From positions 44,255,522 through 44,319,521 of the forward strand of contig NC_041016.1 of NCBI RefSeq assembly GCF_004193775.1: DNA of 64,000 bases, given 5' to 3'. Under the pieces are notes generated by a model that searched no databases, was not told the origin of the DNA, and saw nothing but the letters and a program-made list of their open reading frames with translations. How positions within the stretch are numbered: position 1 is the first letter of the stretch; each line of letters starts with the position of its first letter. Source of the DNA: Glycine soja (taxonomy: Eukaryota > Streptophyta > Magnoliopsida > Fabales > Fabaceae). The translations under genes and the position numbers were made by a program. Shown here in pieces: positions 25,701 to 38,362 of the stretch.

Positions 25701-26950
25701 TTTTATTTCCTTTCAACCATATATTATTCAGACCATACCTTCTCTCGCAGAATTTTGAAGAATTTCTTACCGTAGACCCTGGTTCTTCCTTCCTTTGGGC
25801 ATGATAAAGGTTAGTGACGAACGGTTGAAGTAATTGGAAAGACACTCAAAGTCAAACAAAGGCTTAAATCAATGGTGACAGACTGACAGTGGCTGCCACA
25901 ATTGTAAATGCCTCAAGGAACTTTGGAGCCATATTTATTCCAAGAAAGATTTGTTGGGAAAAATGTAAATATCACGTTATCTAAAAATAAAGTCAAAGCC
26001 AAATTAAGATATATAAATGAGGAGTAATTTATATCCTTCTAACTAATTTTTAGGGTTAAGTTAGATGTAAATCCACATTCGTAAGATTCTAAGAAGATTA
26101 ATTAAACTCTCTACAATGGCTGCATATATAAAAAAATAAAAAATACACTCTATAATGACTTGCTCAGCTTGGTCCAATAATTTCTGAAATTAAAAAAAAA
26201 ATGGCTTGCTATATTTAAAGTAATCAAATGACTACTATTATTTTAGAAATCTTAACCGTTATTTAGTAACTTCATTAATTAAATAATAATAATCCCTTAG
26301 AATGTATTTGAATGAAAATAATATTAAACAGAAATTTTGTACTTTTTAGTGGAATGTATATCTTTTAAATTTTATTTTAATTCAAAAAATTTGATTTTGT
26401 TTTCATTTCTAAATCAAACAACCATTAATATTTTAACTGAAAAATAGAAATATTTTGTACAATCTTTCAAAACTTCATCAGATATTCTAACAAGAAAATA
26501 GATTATGGGCTGATAACATTAATAAATTTTATATTTTCATTTATCTACATAGTTCTTTATATAAAGTGATGGATCAAGAAATTTTAAGTTGTGGAAACAA
26601 TATCATGCATACAAATTTTCGGGAACAATAATTATATTATAAATTATTTTTTTAATTGCATTTCAAATTATAAGAACAATTATTTTTTTCAACTATGCAT
26701 ATATTTTATACTAAGAAAAAAAAATTATAATATTGTAAGAGATTGTTCTTTTCTATTACACCGGTTGACTTTTATCATAATTAATTTAAAAATTATATAA
26801 AAAATAAATTATAATTAAACGATGATATAAAATAATTTTATAATATTATAAAAGATTGTTCCTTTCTAATTTCTATTATACCCAAATCCGTTGACATATT
26901 TTTTCTCTGACAAGAAGCTAGGGCAAAAGTAAGGGGCAGTAGTACCCTCA
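22730..26950. other. AT-rich intergenic DNA
   Basis: No supportable gene. The short frames are in very AT-rich sequence and lack recognisable domains. Confidence 0.6.
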
Positions 26951-26963
26951 ATATAATGACTCC

Positions 26964-27066
26964 CACGTGGGTAATCTCACGTGCGGCGAACCATATTGGC
27001 ACGTGCAGCTTCCTCCACAGAAGAAACAAACCACTCCATGCATCATGCACATGCACTCCTATAAAG
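26964..27066 (+). promoter_or_regulatory. Orphan seed-type promoter module: 3 G-boxes, 3 RY cores, TATA box
   Basis: Three perfect CACGTG G-boxes lie at 26964-26969, 26978-26983 and 27000-27005. Three CATGCA RY cores follow at 27037-27042, 27044-27049 and 27050-27055. A TATA box (TATAAAG) sits at 27060-27066. In seed-maturation genes, RY elements bind B3 factors (ABI3/FUS3/LEC2) and G-box/ABRE elements bind bZIP factors, and this order and spacing are typical. No convincing coding exon follows within several hundred bases. It may be the promoter of a non-coding RNA, of a gene with an unseen short or spliced product, or of a lost gene. Confidence 0.55.
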
Positions 27067-27079
27067 GTGTCCCAATGTC

Positions 27080-28744
27080 TCTGAGTTTCTCTTGTCAACA
27101 GGATTCCCACCCCTATTTTAATTAATTTTTCATATTGCACAATATTTTATTTGCTATATTATTTTATTTATTTTTTGGCTTTCATAAAGTGGCACAGCTT
27201 TCTCCACCTTTCAGAAGCACATGGACAAAAGTGTCACCATCTATGTTGGTCACATGTCACTACACTAATCTTTGCACGGAGAATAATTTTTTAATCTTTT
27301 TCATAGTACAATGCATCCTCCTAAATCCTACTTATTACATAGGAAAAAAAGTATTAGATTATTGTTTATCTTATCAAAACATTAAACTTTATCTAGTGTA
27401 TAATTTAATATTTCTCTAATGTTTTAGTGTTTGTAGTACATATGAAGTCAACTACCAATTCGGGATATCTAAGTCGGAAGTTAAGATTAATTCTTTATTG
27501 AAATTTATTTAATATATTGACATTTTTTCAAGATGTTTCTCTATACACACCTCATGGAATTGAATCCTTCAACATATATTCGGGAACAAAATATATCTTA
27601 GGAAAAACGTAATAAATTATTGTCAAGACATTAAACTATATCTAATTTATGTGTAGAATTATTTATTTAATATGAAAATTTGTATTTCATTTCCTTCCTG
27701 TGTAATTTTCTTATAGTTAGTGACGACGATCAGGGGTGAATCCATACTAAGAAGGTAGCAGGAACCAACAATTAAATACAATATAATAAATTTTATACCA
27801 AATTTTTATAATTATATATTTCAAAGCATATATTAAAATAATAAGATAAACTAAACATTTTAAAAAAATATGCATATCAAATATCAATTCCACATGCCAT
27901 TAAGAACTTTCATAAATGTTATAATAAGAAATAATATTTACGTTAATCATATAATTTTAGGAAAAGGTTCTATTAATTTTGTTCAGAAAATTTATTAAAT
28001 CAACTTAAATTATGTTATAAGATGGTCTTTTATGAGAATAATAATCAATATCTATAAGAAAATTTTTCTTATAAACCGTTGAATAATAATAAGAAAAGAA
28101 GAATGCTGCATGTGACAATAGTCATTCTGTGTTAGTAAATTTTGGCAAACCTACTGTACATCCAATATCTGATTTGCTTCTCCAAAAATTACATTAACCT
28201 TATCTAAACATGTGAACTAAAAAATATACAAAGAATAGTGTTAAATAAAAAAAGAATAATTTTTTTATTTGTGTCTCAGAACTCAAACTGTCAAATTCTT
28301 ATATAATATTTATCAACATGTCCAATTGGTAAAAGTTAATAAATAATCTTTAATTTTCAAAATAAATTATCAAGGGAATGCTAATAAAATTGTTTGATAT
28401 ATTATTTCAAATAAAAATAATGAATTATAAAAATTAAAAAATATTAAAAGTGGAAAATTGTACTCAAATATTTTATCTAAAAAAAGAATATAATTATCTT
28501 CACAATGAAGATCATAAAAAGATATTGACTTAAATATATTTTTTATACTTATAATATATTTCTTTCTCAATTTGCTTTCCAAAAAATATTTTTTTATTTT
28601 TTTATCTGACAATTTTAAACTTTTATTTTTTATACCTACCATTAATTTAAGTCTATTAAATAATGACATTACACTTAGTTTATCATATCTTCATTTTTAA
28701 CTTACTAGTCTAATGTTAGATACAAAAACAAAAGTTTGGAAATG

Positions 28745-28829
<85 letters not shown>

Positions 28830-29500
28830 TCTTCACAATAAAAATTATAAAATCGAATCAAACAATAATTTTTTAAATATAAGAGATAAAGACATTTAAA
28901 TATTATATTCATTCCAAAATAAAATAATTGTTCTAATTTTAAAATAATATATACAATAAAAAAAATTAGAAAAAGTTAATGAGGAGGGAAGAGCAAGTCC
29001 CCCGGGACCAACGTAGGCTTGCCCCTAACTACAATCATGCAACATGAACAAGATCAATTTGTAATCCACGGGATTAGAGAGGATACCTATGATTTCTGAT
29101 CCAAGCAAAAAATCATATCTAATATTATTGTATGATTCAATATTAGTAATCTATAAGAAGTTCAAAGTGTTTAATTTTTTCATGTATCTTTCGACCAAAA
29201 TTTAAAAATTAGTCTCTTGAAGTATAAAGCTTCACCTAAGGGAATAATCTTTTTTAATATTTTCATACATACAAATTTGGAATCGAATTCAATAACTACA
29301 TGGGAACTAAAATTATTTATCAATCATATCACACTTAGATTAAATTTGTTGAATTTAGAACTATATAGAATAATAAAAAATTATATGAAATGAAACAATA
29401 AAAAGCATAGAGAATAATCAGATGAGTCCAATCCAACTTCTTCAGGTGCTAGGATTAAGTGTGAACTTTTACATATTCAGTTGAGTTTGACAATGTAAGT
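27080..29500. other. AT-rich intergenic DNA
   Basis: No gene recognised. The frame at 27135-27419 begins with TTG and has no domain. A (TA)n tract lies at 28747-28823. Confidence 0.55.
28747..28823. repeat. (TA)n microsatellite
   Basis: About 38 uninterrupted AT dinucleotides in intergenic DNA. Confidence 0.95.
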
Positions 29501-29540
29501 CGATTTTTACTTAACATATGGTGACCACTTCCCCTTGCAG

Positions 29541-29729
29541 CTAGCCTAAGTAATCAATCTCATGAAATGTGAACACTTGTTGGAGATATTCGATGTTGCC
29601 TCCGAACAAGGTCCGAGATATTCTCGCAAGGTGGTCTTCTTTTTCAGGCAGAGCAGAGATTGGTGGCGAGCAGTTACTGAAGATTTCAGCGGAATGACCG
29701 TAAGATGTCATAAACGCATAGTGACACAT
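29541..29729 (-). other. Possible coding fragment, unassigned
   Basis: A 62-codon ATG frame of balanced composition (SPPISALPEKEDHLARISRT, FGGNIEYLQQVF) stands out from AT-rich surroundings. I do not recognise the family. It could be an exon or a captured gene fragment. No splice-linked neighbour was found. Confidence 0.3.
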
Positions 29730-31438
29730 TTATAAGGACATTCTGTGGTGGACTGAAGTAGGATCCGAAAATGAATTGCATCCAAATAGTGAACTCATTT
29801 AACTTGTGTAAAAACTCAAAAATGGGTTCAACTCATGATTAATCAACCACACTAACGAGTAAAGAGACTGGTTGGATTGATGCATTTGATTTTTTTTTTC
29901 GTTAAATGCTTTTATGCATTATTTGGTTAAATATAACTTTTTTGTTATTATGAATTTTTTTTATTTTGCACTACGTTTATTTAATTCGTGATAATAACTT
30001 GTAGAGAGCATTTGTGTCAAGGTTTAGTACCTTAATATTCTTGTGATTGTAACATTATGCTTTGGCTTAAATGATCTATATTTTATTTATTTATTTGACA
30101 AATTAACTTATAAGTTTTTATTTTTTTATTTTTAAAATTTTTAGTAAGTCAATCTAACCCAACCCAAAAATCGATTAAGGTTGGATTAAGGTTGGATTAT
30201 TTAATTGATTCAATTCAAAATGAATTTAACTCAAAATGGATTCAACTCAATCCAATCTATTTTTTTTTTTACAAGAGTATGCATAGCATTTAGTGAGAGG
30301 GAGTGGTGTTGAGTCCAAAGTAAAAAAATTCCTCAAACTCAAAGAACACTTATTTAAATAAGAAGTTGAACCAAACCTATAAGATATGAAATTATATTTT
30401 ATTCCATTCCATCAATCTTTCGAATTAATAGATTGAGTAAGATCAATTATTTTCACATCTCTAAAAGTGAATTGTGCAGGCTCAATGACCCTATTTGAAA
30501 GTGTTTACCTATTTTGAGAGTTTTATGCTATGAATTTATTCTTAATTGAGGTATGGTTTTGTGTTCTAGGATATATTTAATTCACCCTGCAACTGAGACA
30601 CCTCCTACGAACTTCCACTCAATTACTTTTATGGGCCTTTGAGTTGACTTATATTCTGGGTCGAGGTGAATCAGCTCTGTGGATTGGGCTTACGTTGTCC
30701 AATCAAGAACAAAATCCACCTATTTGTATTACTCACGTTTAATGCTTTTGCGGTTATTGTATCTCCGTAGTAAGGAGCTGTTAAATATTTATAAAAATAA
30801 ATAAATTAGTGTAAACATTGAAGTCACCGAGACATTTAGTTTCATGCTATGAAATACGAATACTTTCTCTTGGTGTTATTATGTTAGACATGTTTATAAC
30901 ATGACACATCTTAACATTTGTTTAACACTTGTGTGATACTTTTTATTAGATATTTAATTTAAAAATTATTTTTTGTTAGTTTAAATACTTAAGTTGTCAC
31001 ATTTACACTATTTATACACTTAATAAACATGGAAGATTGATTTAAAAAGATGAATATACCATTTATTCAAATATTTTGTTAATTGTTACTCATATTCATT
31101 TCATTAGAGTCTCTCTTATGTGTGTATGTGATGTCTCATGTCCTAGATTTTAAATATTAGTCATGTCAAAATGTTAGTATCAATGTCAAAATTCGTGCTT
31201 TATAGGTTCCATGACACTCAATATTTCTATATTTACCTATGACTCAACACCAATGTCACAGTTAAGAAAGGGGACTCAAATTGTTTGCTATCTCATTTTT
31301 CATTATAGTCGTTGATCTAATTCAATTATGTAACATTCATTTTAACGTTTCTCACCAAAATTTTAACTTTGTAATAGTTGTTGATATAATTCAATGTGAT
31401 CTAATATTAATGAAGGATTATTAATTTTTAAAATTAAA

Positions 31439-31474
<36 letters not shown>

Positions 31475-34400
31475 AAGATAATTATGATTGAGTGTCTTTT
31501 GATTTACTCTTTTTATTAAATAGAAATAGATAAAACTAATAAAACAAAAGATAATGTAGTTACTCTAAAATAGTATTTGTTATGGCCTCTCCATTTGTAT
31601 TGTTATACTGTCCCTTCTTAACAATAATAATAATAAATAATGATATACAATTTTGATTATTCTAAATGAGTGTTTAATTTATGATGTGGTAGATCAAATC
31701 AAATATTCAATATTATCACATAATTAAAATTAATACCTTAAAAATCTTTAAAAATATTACTTTAAATAATTAAGAACTATATCTATTTAATAAAAATTAT
31801 ACTATTTTAAAAAAAAATTAAAAATGTAATTTTGATAATAAATGTATTTAAAAATTATTACATATTAACATTATATCAACAATAAATAAAATAAATAGAA
31901 AATTTTAATAATTAATATAGTATTATATATTTATATTTATTATTTTGGATTCTTTTTTAATTTATACTTTTTATATAATAAAAATAGATTTGAAAATCAA
32001 AAATAAATGTTTGATTATGTTTTTTTTCCCTTCCTATTGATTATGTGAGTGAGAAATGATATAAGTGCCAAATTACTCACACCATTTTTAAGTTTTTTTC
32101 TTTCAGAACCATTATTATGATTATGTATTTTAAAAGACTCATATATTTAATGATTTTAGAATTAATTTAATTATTTTATTTTATATTTTATTTATACTAT
32201 TTAAATTTTAATATATATGAAATATATAATTTATAAGGAAATATTTGATAAGTTACTTTAATAAGTGATAGTATTTGATATACTTTATTTATAATGATAA
32301 CGGAAAAAATTGACAATCAATGTGCCTAATTTTAAAAAATACATATGATACTTAATTTTCATTTATAAGGAATTGCTTATACTAAATTATAAAATGATAA
32401 CAACTTTATTTTTTTTAAAATATTTTTATAACACAAAGGATTAACAAATTTTAATTTAAATAATTATAAATTTATATTTATTATTTTTCTTTTGAATTTA
32501 TATATTTAGGTATTACATCACTATTGTTACTTAGAGAAAAAGAACAAATCATGATAAATTTCAAAATACTTAGTGTTTTTAAAGATAATATCTGCCTTTT
32601 TTAAAAAATATAATTAATTTTTTACTCAATTTTAATGTAATTATATTTTATATGATACTATATATTTGAAAAATGATAAATTTATTTTTTACATATATAT
32701 ATTTAAATAATACTAAATACAAATAATACTAAGTACAAAAAATTTTAAAATTTGTAATTTAATTAAACATGTGTATGGCAGAAATATAAAATTTAGTAAA
32801 TATGTAATATTTCCTTTTTAGGAGAAGAGTAAAACATTTGTAAATAAAAAGAAAAACAGAGAATTTGGGAATTGGTAACCATAACATTGACCATTGTTGT
32901 TTTCAATAGTTGAGTAGTACACATTAGTTAGGAGGTTGTCAAAGGTTGAGATTTAGTCATGCAATTAATTAGTTAGGCACATAACAATGATATAAATGGG
33001 TCTATCTTATCATCGGTGGTTATATTTTATTAGATTAATCAATACAATGACATACTTTTATAGTTAAAATCTAGTAAGATTATAATGTGTTATTTTTTCT
33101 TTGGCGGAGCCATGAGCTCATGGATGCCATCGCTCATCTATGCTCCTTGCTTGGAAAAACATGTCACCGCTAATACGGCTCCATTGATGCCTGCAAACTG
33201 AATCGTCCATGAGTCTAGTCCTCATTCGTCATTGGTTCAAATGTTACAAGGCTTTATTTGTTGATGATAATTGATATTCTATTGAGATGATGTAGATGAT
33301 GATGTTGAGTTTTAGAATTCACAAAACTTCGTCTACTGCAAAAGTCGCAACCCCTTCTCTTGGCTATTTGAATTCACACAAATCTTCATTCACACAAATT
33401 TTGTTTATCGGCTTACAATACTAGTAGAGGTGTTAGAGACACTAAAAACTGATTTAACATTCACGCATTTTCATTTCTGGCTAATTTGTAAGTATTTTTT
33501 TTCTCTCACACACACAATCTCTCATGCTCCACATCTTGATTGAAGCTTTATCTTATTCTAGTCTAGGTTGTTGCCAAGAAAGTCATAATATTAATTTCAT
33601 CAGTTAATGCACTAATGCTTGTAATAGGAAAGAAACATTTATAATGCAAGCTTTACTACAAATTTGTCTTGCTCATCTTGCCAAGGTTTGATTCCATCCT
33701 ATAATATCATGCTTTGTTAAACTCATGCCTTTGTTTTACTCATGTTTAATGATATAAAAGCCAATTAAATGTCGATTGTCAACCCTCTTCCTTACAAAGC
33801 AAGGTAAAGATGATGAGAATTAAAAAGGTGCTACAGAAGGAAAACATTTGTCTAAAATAAGTTAAGATTGTGGGGAGACAGATGGGGTGGTCCAAATATA
33901 ATTTCAATTTCAACTGGTGTTGCATAGCAATGAATAAGCCAAGAGATTATATACTTGTTATTTTAATATAGATTTATGAAATTGGCTTGACATCTTATGA
34001 TTTTAATATTATTTCTACTATGAACTTAACTAGTCAACCTCAAGAGAATGCTTCCTATGAAGATGGTCAAGCAACAATGAAGTATTTTGTTACATTTATC
34101 CTCTATCTTCTATAATCTCAATTGGGATCTATTTTTTTACTAATTTAACCATTAGTTTCTATAACTTTACCATGTAAGCAAATTAATATATCTATATTTG
34201 ATTTTGAACATTAATAATAGTATAATTTAATAGCATAATGTACTTCTTGAAAAAATATTTTGAAGAACATAGATAAACTTGCATGAGCTTCTACATTCGT
34301 ATAAATTAAGAATGAAGTCTTCCACTTCAATCCTCTTTGTCAATTAATAGAGCAATGAACAATTAGATAATGTGAGAGTGGAGTAGGGATATTGCCCCCT

Positions 34401-34500
34401 AATTTGTATAGCACTAGTCTAGGTCCATCCATCATGAAAGATTATTAGACCCTACATCATAAGTTAGCGGGAGTGACTATTGAGCCATGCATACCTCCTT
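29730..34500. other. AT-rich intergenic DNA
   Basis: No gene recognised. A short (TA)n tract lies at 31440-31469. Much of 31.6-32.8 kb is extremely AT-rich. Confidence 0.6.
31440..31469. repeat. (TA)n microsatellite
   Basis: About 15 TA units. Confidence 0.9.
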
Positions 34501-34802
34501 TGCTATTGGCTCTTACCTCTATGTGAAAAGATCCTTTTGCCCCCCTAATTCAAAATTCTTTGCCCTCCTTTTTCTTCATTCCTTTACCGGCACCCCACCT
34601 TCCTAGCATCCCTTTCCCTTGTGTCTCCCTCCAACGTCCTAAACACTCTCCCATCTCCTTCCCAACTCATTCCCTTCTCAACCTGCTCCCAAACCTTCAC
34701 TTCTCCTTCCCTTCCCAAACCCTTTGTGCCCTTCTTCACATTCGCTTCTCCCTCTGGTATTTTTTTTCTCTATCTTCATTTTCTTTTTTTTGGCTGTTGA
34801 AT

Positions 34803-35155
34803 GACACAATAGAATATTGATTTCATTGTGTGTTTTTGATAAAATATACAACAAAATCGTGATTCCATTGTGTATTTTTTTTACTTTTGAATGCCACAAT
34901 GGAAACACGATTTCCATTGTGACTTTGTCCAGACACACAAAAGAATCGTGATTTCATTGTGTGTTTGGACGTACAAAGTCCATAGTAGAATCGTGATTTT
35001 GTTGTTTGTTGGAACAAATGCACAATGAAAACATGATTCTGTTATGCATTATGTTCATATATACAACAAAATCGTAATTTTGTTGTATATTTTGTCCAAC
35101 AAGCTCACGATTTTGTCGTGTCTAGACAAAATACACAATAGAATCGTGAGCTTGC
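34803..35155. repeat. Array of ~25-bp imperfect palindromes (left)
   Basis: About nine variants of one near-palindromic word, of the type ACAAAATCGTGATTTTGTTG, start near 34803, 34849, 34892, 34933, 34981, 35020, 35062, 35098 and 35132. Unique-looking spacers of 5-20 bases separate them. Each unit can fold on itself. Confidence 0.7.
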
Positions 35156-35598
35156 TAAACCTCAGAGTTGTGCCAAAAGGCATGAGTCATTATCAACTCT
35201 TACAACAAGCTTTGCAAGTATTGCACGAAGGGTTAGCAGTCGAGTGCAACTCAAACATACAGAGACCTAGGAAGAGGTTGCCAACAAGAAGGGTGGCAAA
35301 GGCGGTTGATCATGGTATTGAACATTTATTATTGTTGTTGTCTATTTATATTTGGATGTAGTGTCTATAGTTTTTTTTATGTTGGTTTCAAATATATATT
35401 TTTCTCAATTTATGTTGTGGTTGAATTACTTTTTTGTGTGTTCATCAACGGTTTAAATAACACACGTCTCATAATGTAACAACAATGGTCTCTTCATTTG
35501 ATTCATAAAATAAACATCAACCACTAAAGAGACACTTATATTGACTTTTATTATAAAAAAAACAACTAACTTACGATTTTTATAAATTAAAAACATGA

Positions 35599-36053
35599 CT
35601 ACACAAATTTATCACACATCAGAGCAATGATCTCATCAATAGATCTTGGTTTTCCTAGTTTACATACCAGGATAAGGATTTCGTTTGGGGATCGAGCAAA
35701 CATTGCATGCAACACAATTGGACCTTTGCTACTAACTTCCAAAGGGATGAAAAATATTTTTCCCACATCATTGTTGCATTTAAGCTCCATACACTCATAT
35801 TCTATACAAGCATCACCTACATAAACAGGTTTGACGGTAAAAAAAAAAGGTTAAGTAAAATTATGCTACCTCCGATAACGTCCATAATTGTTTTTCTTAT
35901 AGCATCAAGCGACATGTCCTTATTTATTCTAACGACTTTAGAACCACTAGCTAGGATATCAAACAATATCCCTTCAAATGATGAAATCATGTCACCATTG
36001 CAATACACAACAACAGATACATTCCATGTTTTCAACAATATGGTGAATATCAA
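35599..36053 (-). pseudogene. MULE transposase N-terminal fragment (frameshifted)
   Basis: Two minus-strand frames join: 35817-36053 (VVVYCNGDMISSFEGILF, then SKVVRINKDMSLDAIRKT) and then, upstream of 35790, VYVGDACIEYECMELK, DDVGKIFF-like residues, SSKGPI and KPRSIDEIIALM. From memory this pattern matches the PB1-like N-terminal region of plant MULE transposases, which are common in Glycine. The frame shifts at an A-run near 35840-35850. The zinc finger and catalytic domain are absent, so this is a fragment. Confidence 0.6.
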
Positions 36054-36310
36054 TCAAAGGTGTTGAGTTGCAACAAACTCCTATTGCTATTTATATTAGA
36101 TGATCTATTGTTCTCTTATGACTCATAGAAACAATTGAGATCGAACCAACAAGATAAATAGTTTAGATTGTGTCTATATTTAATACAATTGGTATGCGCA
36201 TAAAAAAATAGTGTTCGGTCAATCATTGCAATGTTGTAATGTTCAATCAATAAAAAAATACCAAATTCATTTTTAATTTTTTTTTTCAATTTAAAAAGAA
36301 AAATCTATTA

Positions 36311-36600
36311 CAACAAAATCATGATTTTGTTGATCACAACACAACGAAATCGTGATTCTATTGTACTATTTAGGGTGACAAACAAAATAGCAATAGAATC
36401 ATGATTCTATTGTGTTAAAGGGGTGCAACAAAACCATAAAATTGTGATTCCATTGCATTGTCTCGATAACAAAAAAATTGTGATTCTATTGTGTTGTGAT
36501 TCCATTGCACTGCGACAAACAAAATAGCAATAGAATTATGATTCCACTGCAAGTATTGTCATACAACAAAATCAGGTTATGTTGTGCATGACCTACAACG
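36311..36600. repeat. Array of ~25-bp imperfect palindromes (right)
   Basis: Six or seven further variants of the same word as in 34803-35155 start near 36311, 36338, 36389, 36427, 36470, 36520 and 36553. Confidence 0.68.
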
Positions 36601-36769
36601 GTACCATGATTTTATGGGAAGGATAGTTTGAGAATAAGAAAAGGGATCAGCCCCTTGATATGAACTAATAGCAATAGGAGTGAGGTCAATAACAACCCCA
36701 AAGTTAGCACATTAATTTACCATTGGGCCCAAACCCATGATGAATCACTACATTATATGAGTAAGAATA

Positions 36770-37584
36770 TTCATGCTTCCGATTCAAACTGTTTTTCAAA
36801 AATAAATGAAAGAAAATGATTTTTTTTTAAAAGCACCAATCAATAGAAGCTTAACATTCTAACATACCACTAATAGCATGAAGGAGTATCTTAGGCACAT
36901 CTAAAAGGACTTCTTGGATCAATAGATAGGGATGTCTCTAATGATTTCGTTGTGATTCAAGGTAAATTTATTTTGGTTTTCTTTTCAACATTTAAATTTC
37001 TATCTACATCCTGAAGTTGAAGATGAAAAATTCATTCTTTTGTCTTTTACAAAGTAATATGTTCAGTAAATATATAGGAGAGGTATAGGTTATATTTATA
37101 AAAATTCTTGTAGTATTCAAAAGACCTTTACAATAATGGAGAAAGAACTGAACTTGTAAAACTTAGGGTCATTTAGAGGTCTTTTAGTAGTCCAGATCAT
37201 TAAATTCAATGCTGAAATTTTATATATGCGACTTAGAGCTTAGGGTCAGATTGCAAAACTTGAAGCAACTTGACTATTTTGGTTAAGAGTAAATACTGAA
37301 ATTAGTTCTTGAAAGATTAGTGAGATATCAAGTCAGTACATTGGGGACAACAATTTAGTCCCTTAAAAGATAAAAAATAGACATTAATTTTAGGTGGGTA
37401 ATTGTCTATCACAGGATTTCGAGCTAATGAGGATTGGAAGGCTATTAACAAGATGAAAAACACTTGCTTCACATGAAAACAAAAAACGAATAATACTCCT
37501 CAAACTTACGAGATAGTTATAGTTGGACTCAAATCGATTCCTGAGTCGTTTTCTTTTATCTGCCGAAGATATAGCATATCATCT

Positions 37585-37664
<80 letters not shown>

Positions 37665-37930
37665 CATGTCTTATTTATTTTACTTTCTGATTTTCATAAA
37701 AAAAATAGAAAAACGAATCGCACTCAAATAACAATATTAGGATGGAAAATCATTGAGATAACATAGTTTTCCCCCAGTAAAGTTGTTAATGTTGACCCCT
37801 GAAGAGAATAAAAAAAATGGGGAAACAGATGAAGAGTTGGAAAGTCAAAATGAAAGAACTAACGCTGATTTTGACCCACATAAAATACTATGGTAATGCT
37901 CGGAGACTAAGCATAATTTAAATTTCAAAG
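36770..37930. other. Intergenic DNA
   Basis: No gene seen. A (TA)n tract lies at 37588-37663. Confidence 0.55.
37588..37663. repeat. (TA)n microsatellite
   Basis: About 38 TA units. Confidence 0.95.
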
Positions 37931-37937
37931 AACAATA

Positions 37938-38362
37938 ATTTATTGAAGTTTTATATTCAAAGTTTTAAATTGCCAATCACTATTGGTTGAGAGACTCTTG
38001 ATATTGTGAAAAATCAATTATAAGTAGTAAATAATTTAGTGAAGTTATTATATTCAAAGTTTTAAATTGGAACTGTAATCACAATTCCTTAAAACTCTTG
38101 ATATTGCAGAGAATTACATATAAATGGTAGTTAATTGTGGTGTTATCCAAAATTACACAAACCATTTTTTAAAACCACGATTATAATTAAAAAATAATTT
38201 AGTGAAGTTGTTATATTCAAAGTTTTGAATTGCATTGTAATCACGATTCGTTGTGACTCTTGATATTGCCAGAAATTATGTATAAATGGTAGTTAATGCG
38301 GCTGTAATTGTGGTCGTATCCAAAATTGTGCGAACCATTTTTTAAAACTTTGATTATAATTA
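37938..38362. repeat. 163-bp tandem repeat, two full copies and one partial
   Basis: Copies are at 38036-38198 and 38199-38362, with a truncated one at 37938-38035. Each begins near AGTGAAGTTRTTATATTCAA and contains GACTCTTGATATTGC and ATAAATGGTAGTTAAT. Related sequence occurs in the first intron of the response regulator (about 39510-39640) and at 51310-51480, so it belongs to a dispersed family. Confidence 0.75.

Larger units (their letters stand above)
34390..36760 (-). mobile_element. Mutator-like (MULE) transposon relic
   Basis: The centre codes for the N-terminal part of a MULE-type transposase (35599-36053, minus). Arrays of short palindromes flank it (34803-35155 and 36311-36600). 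The outer margins (about 34400-34550 and the reverse complement of about 36610-36760) share a weakly matching stretch that could be terminal inverted repeats. The outer borders are approximate, and no 9-bp target duplication was identified. Confidence 0.5.

Noticed and set aside
26838..27140. Minus-strand 100-residue frame under the G-box/RY cluster
   Set aside because: It has no domain and overlaps the promoter motifs. The TATA box and RY order point to plus-strand transcription.
27135..27419. 94-residue frame after the orphan promoter
   Set aside because: It starts with TTG rather than ATG, is AT-driven and hydrophobic, and shows no family motif.
28980..29040. CCCCCGGGACC-type patch resembling a dispersed repeat end
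   Set aside because: A partial resemblance to 27720-27770 was seen, but no credible inverted or direct repeat could be drawn.
34560..34820. 86-residue Pro/Ser/Phe-rich frame
   Set aside because: Pyrimidine-rich, low-complexity sequence at the edge of the MULE relic. The antisense frame is equally open.
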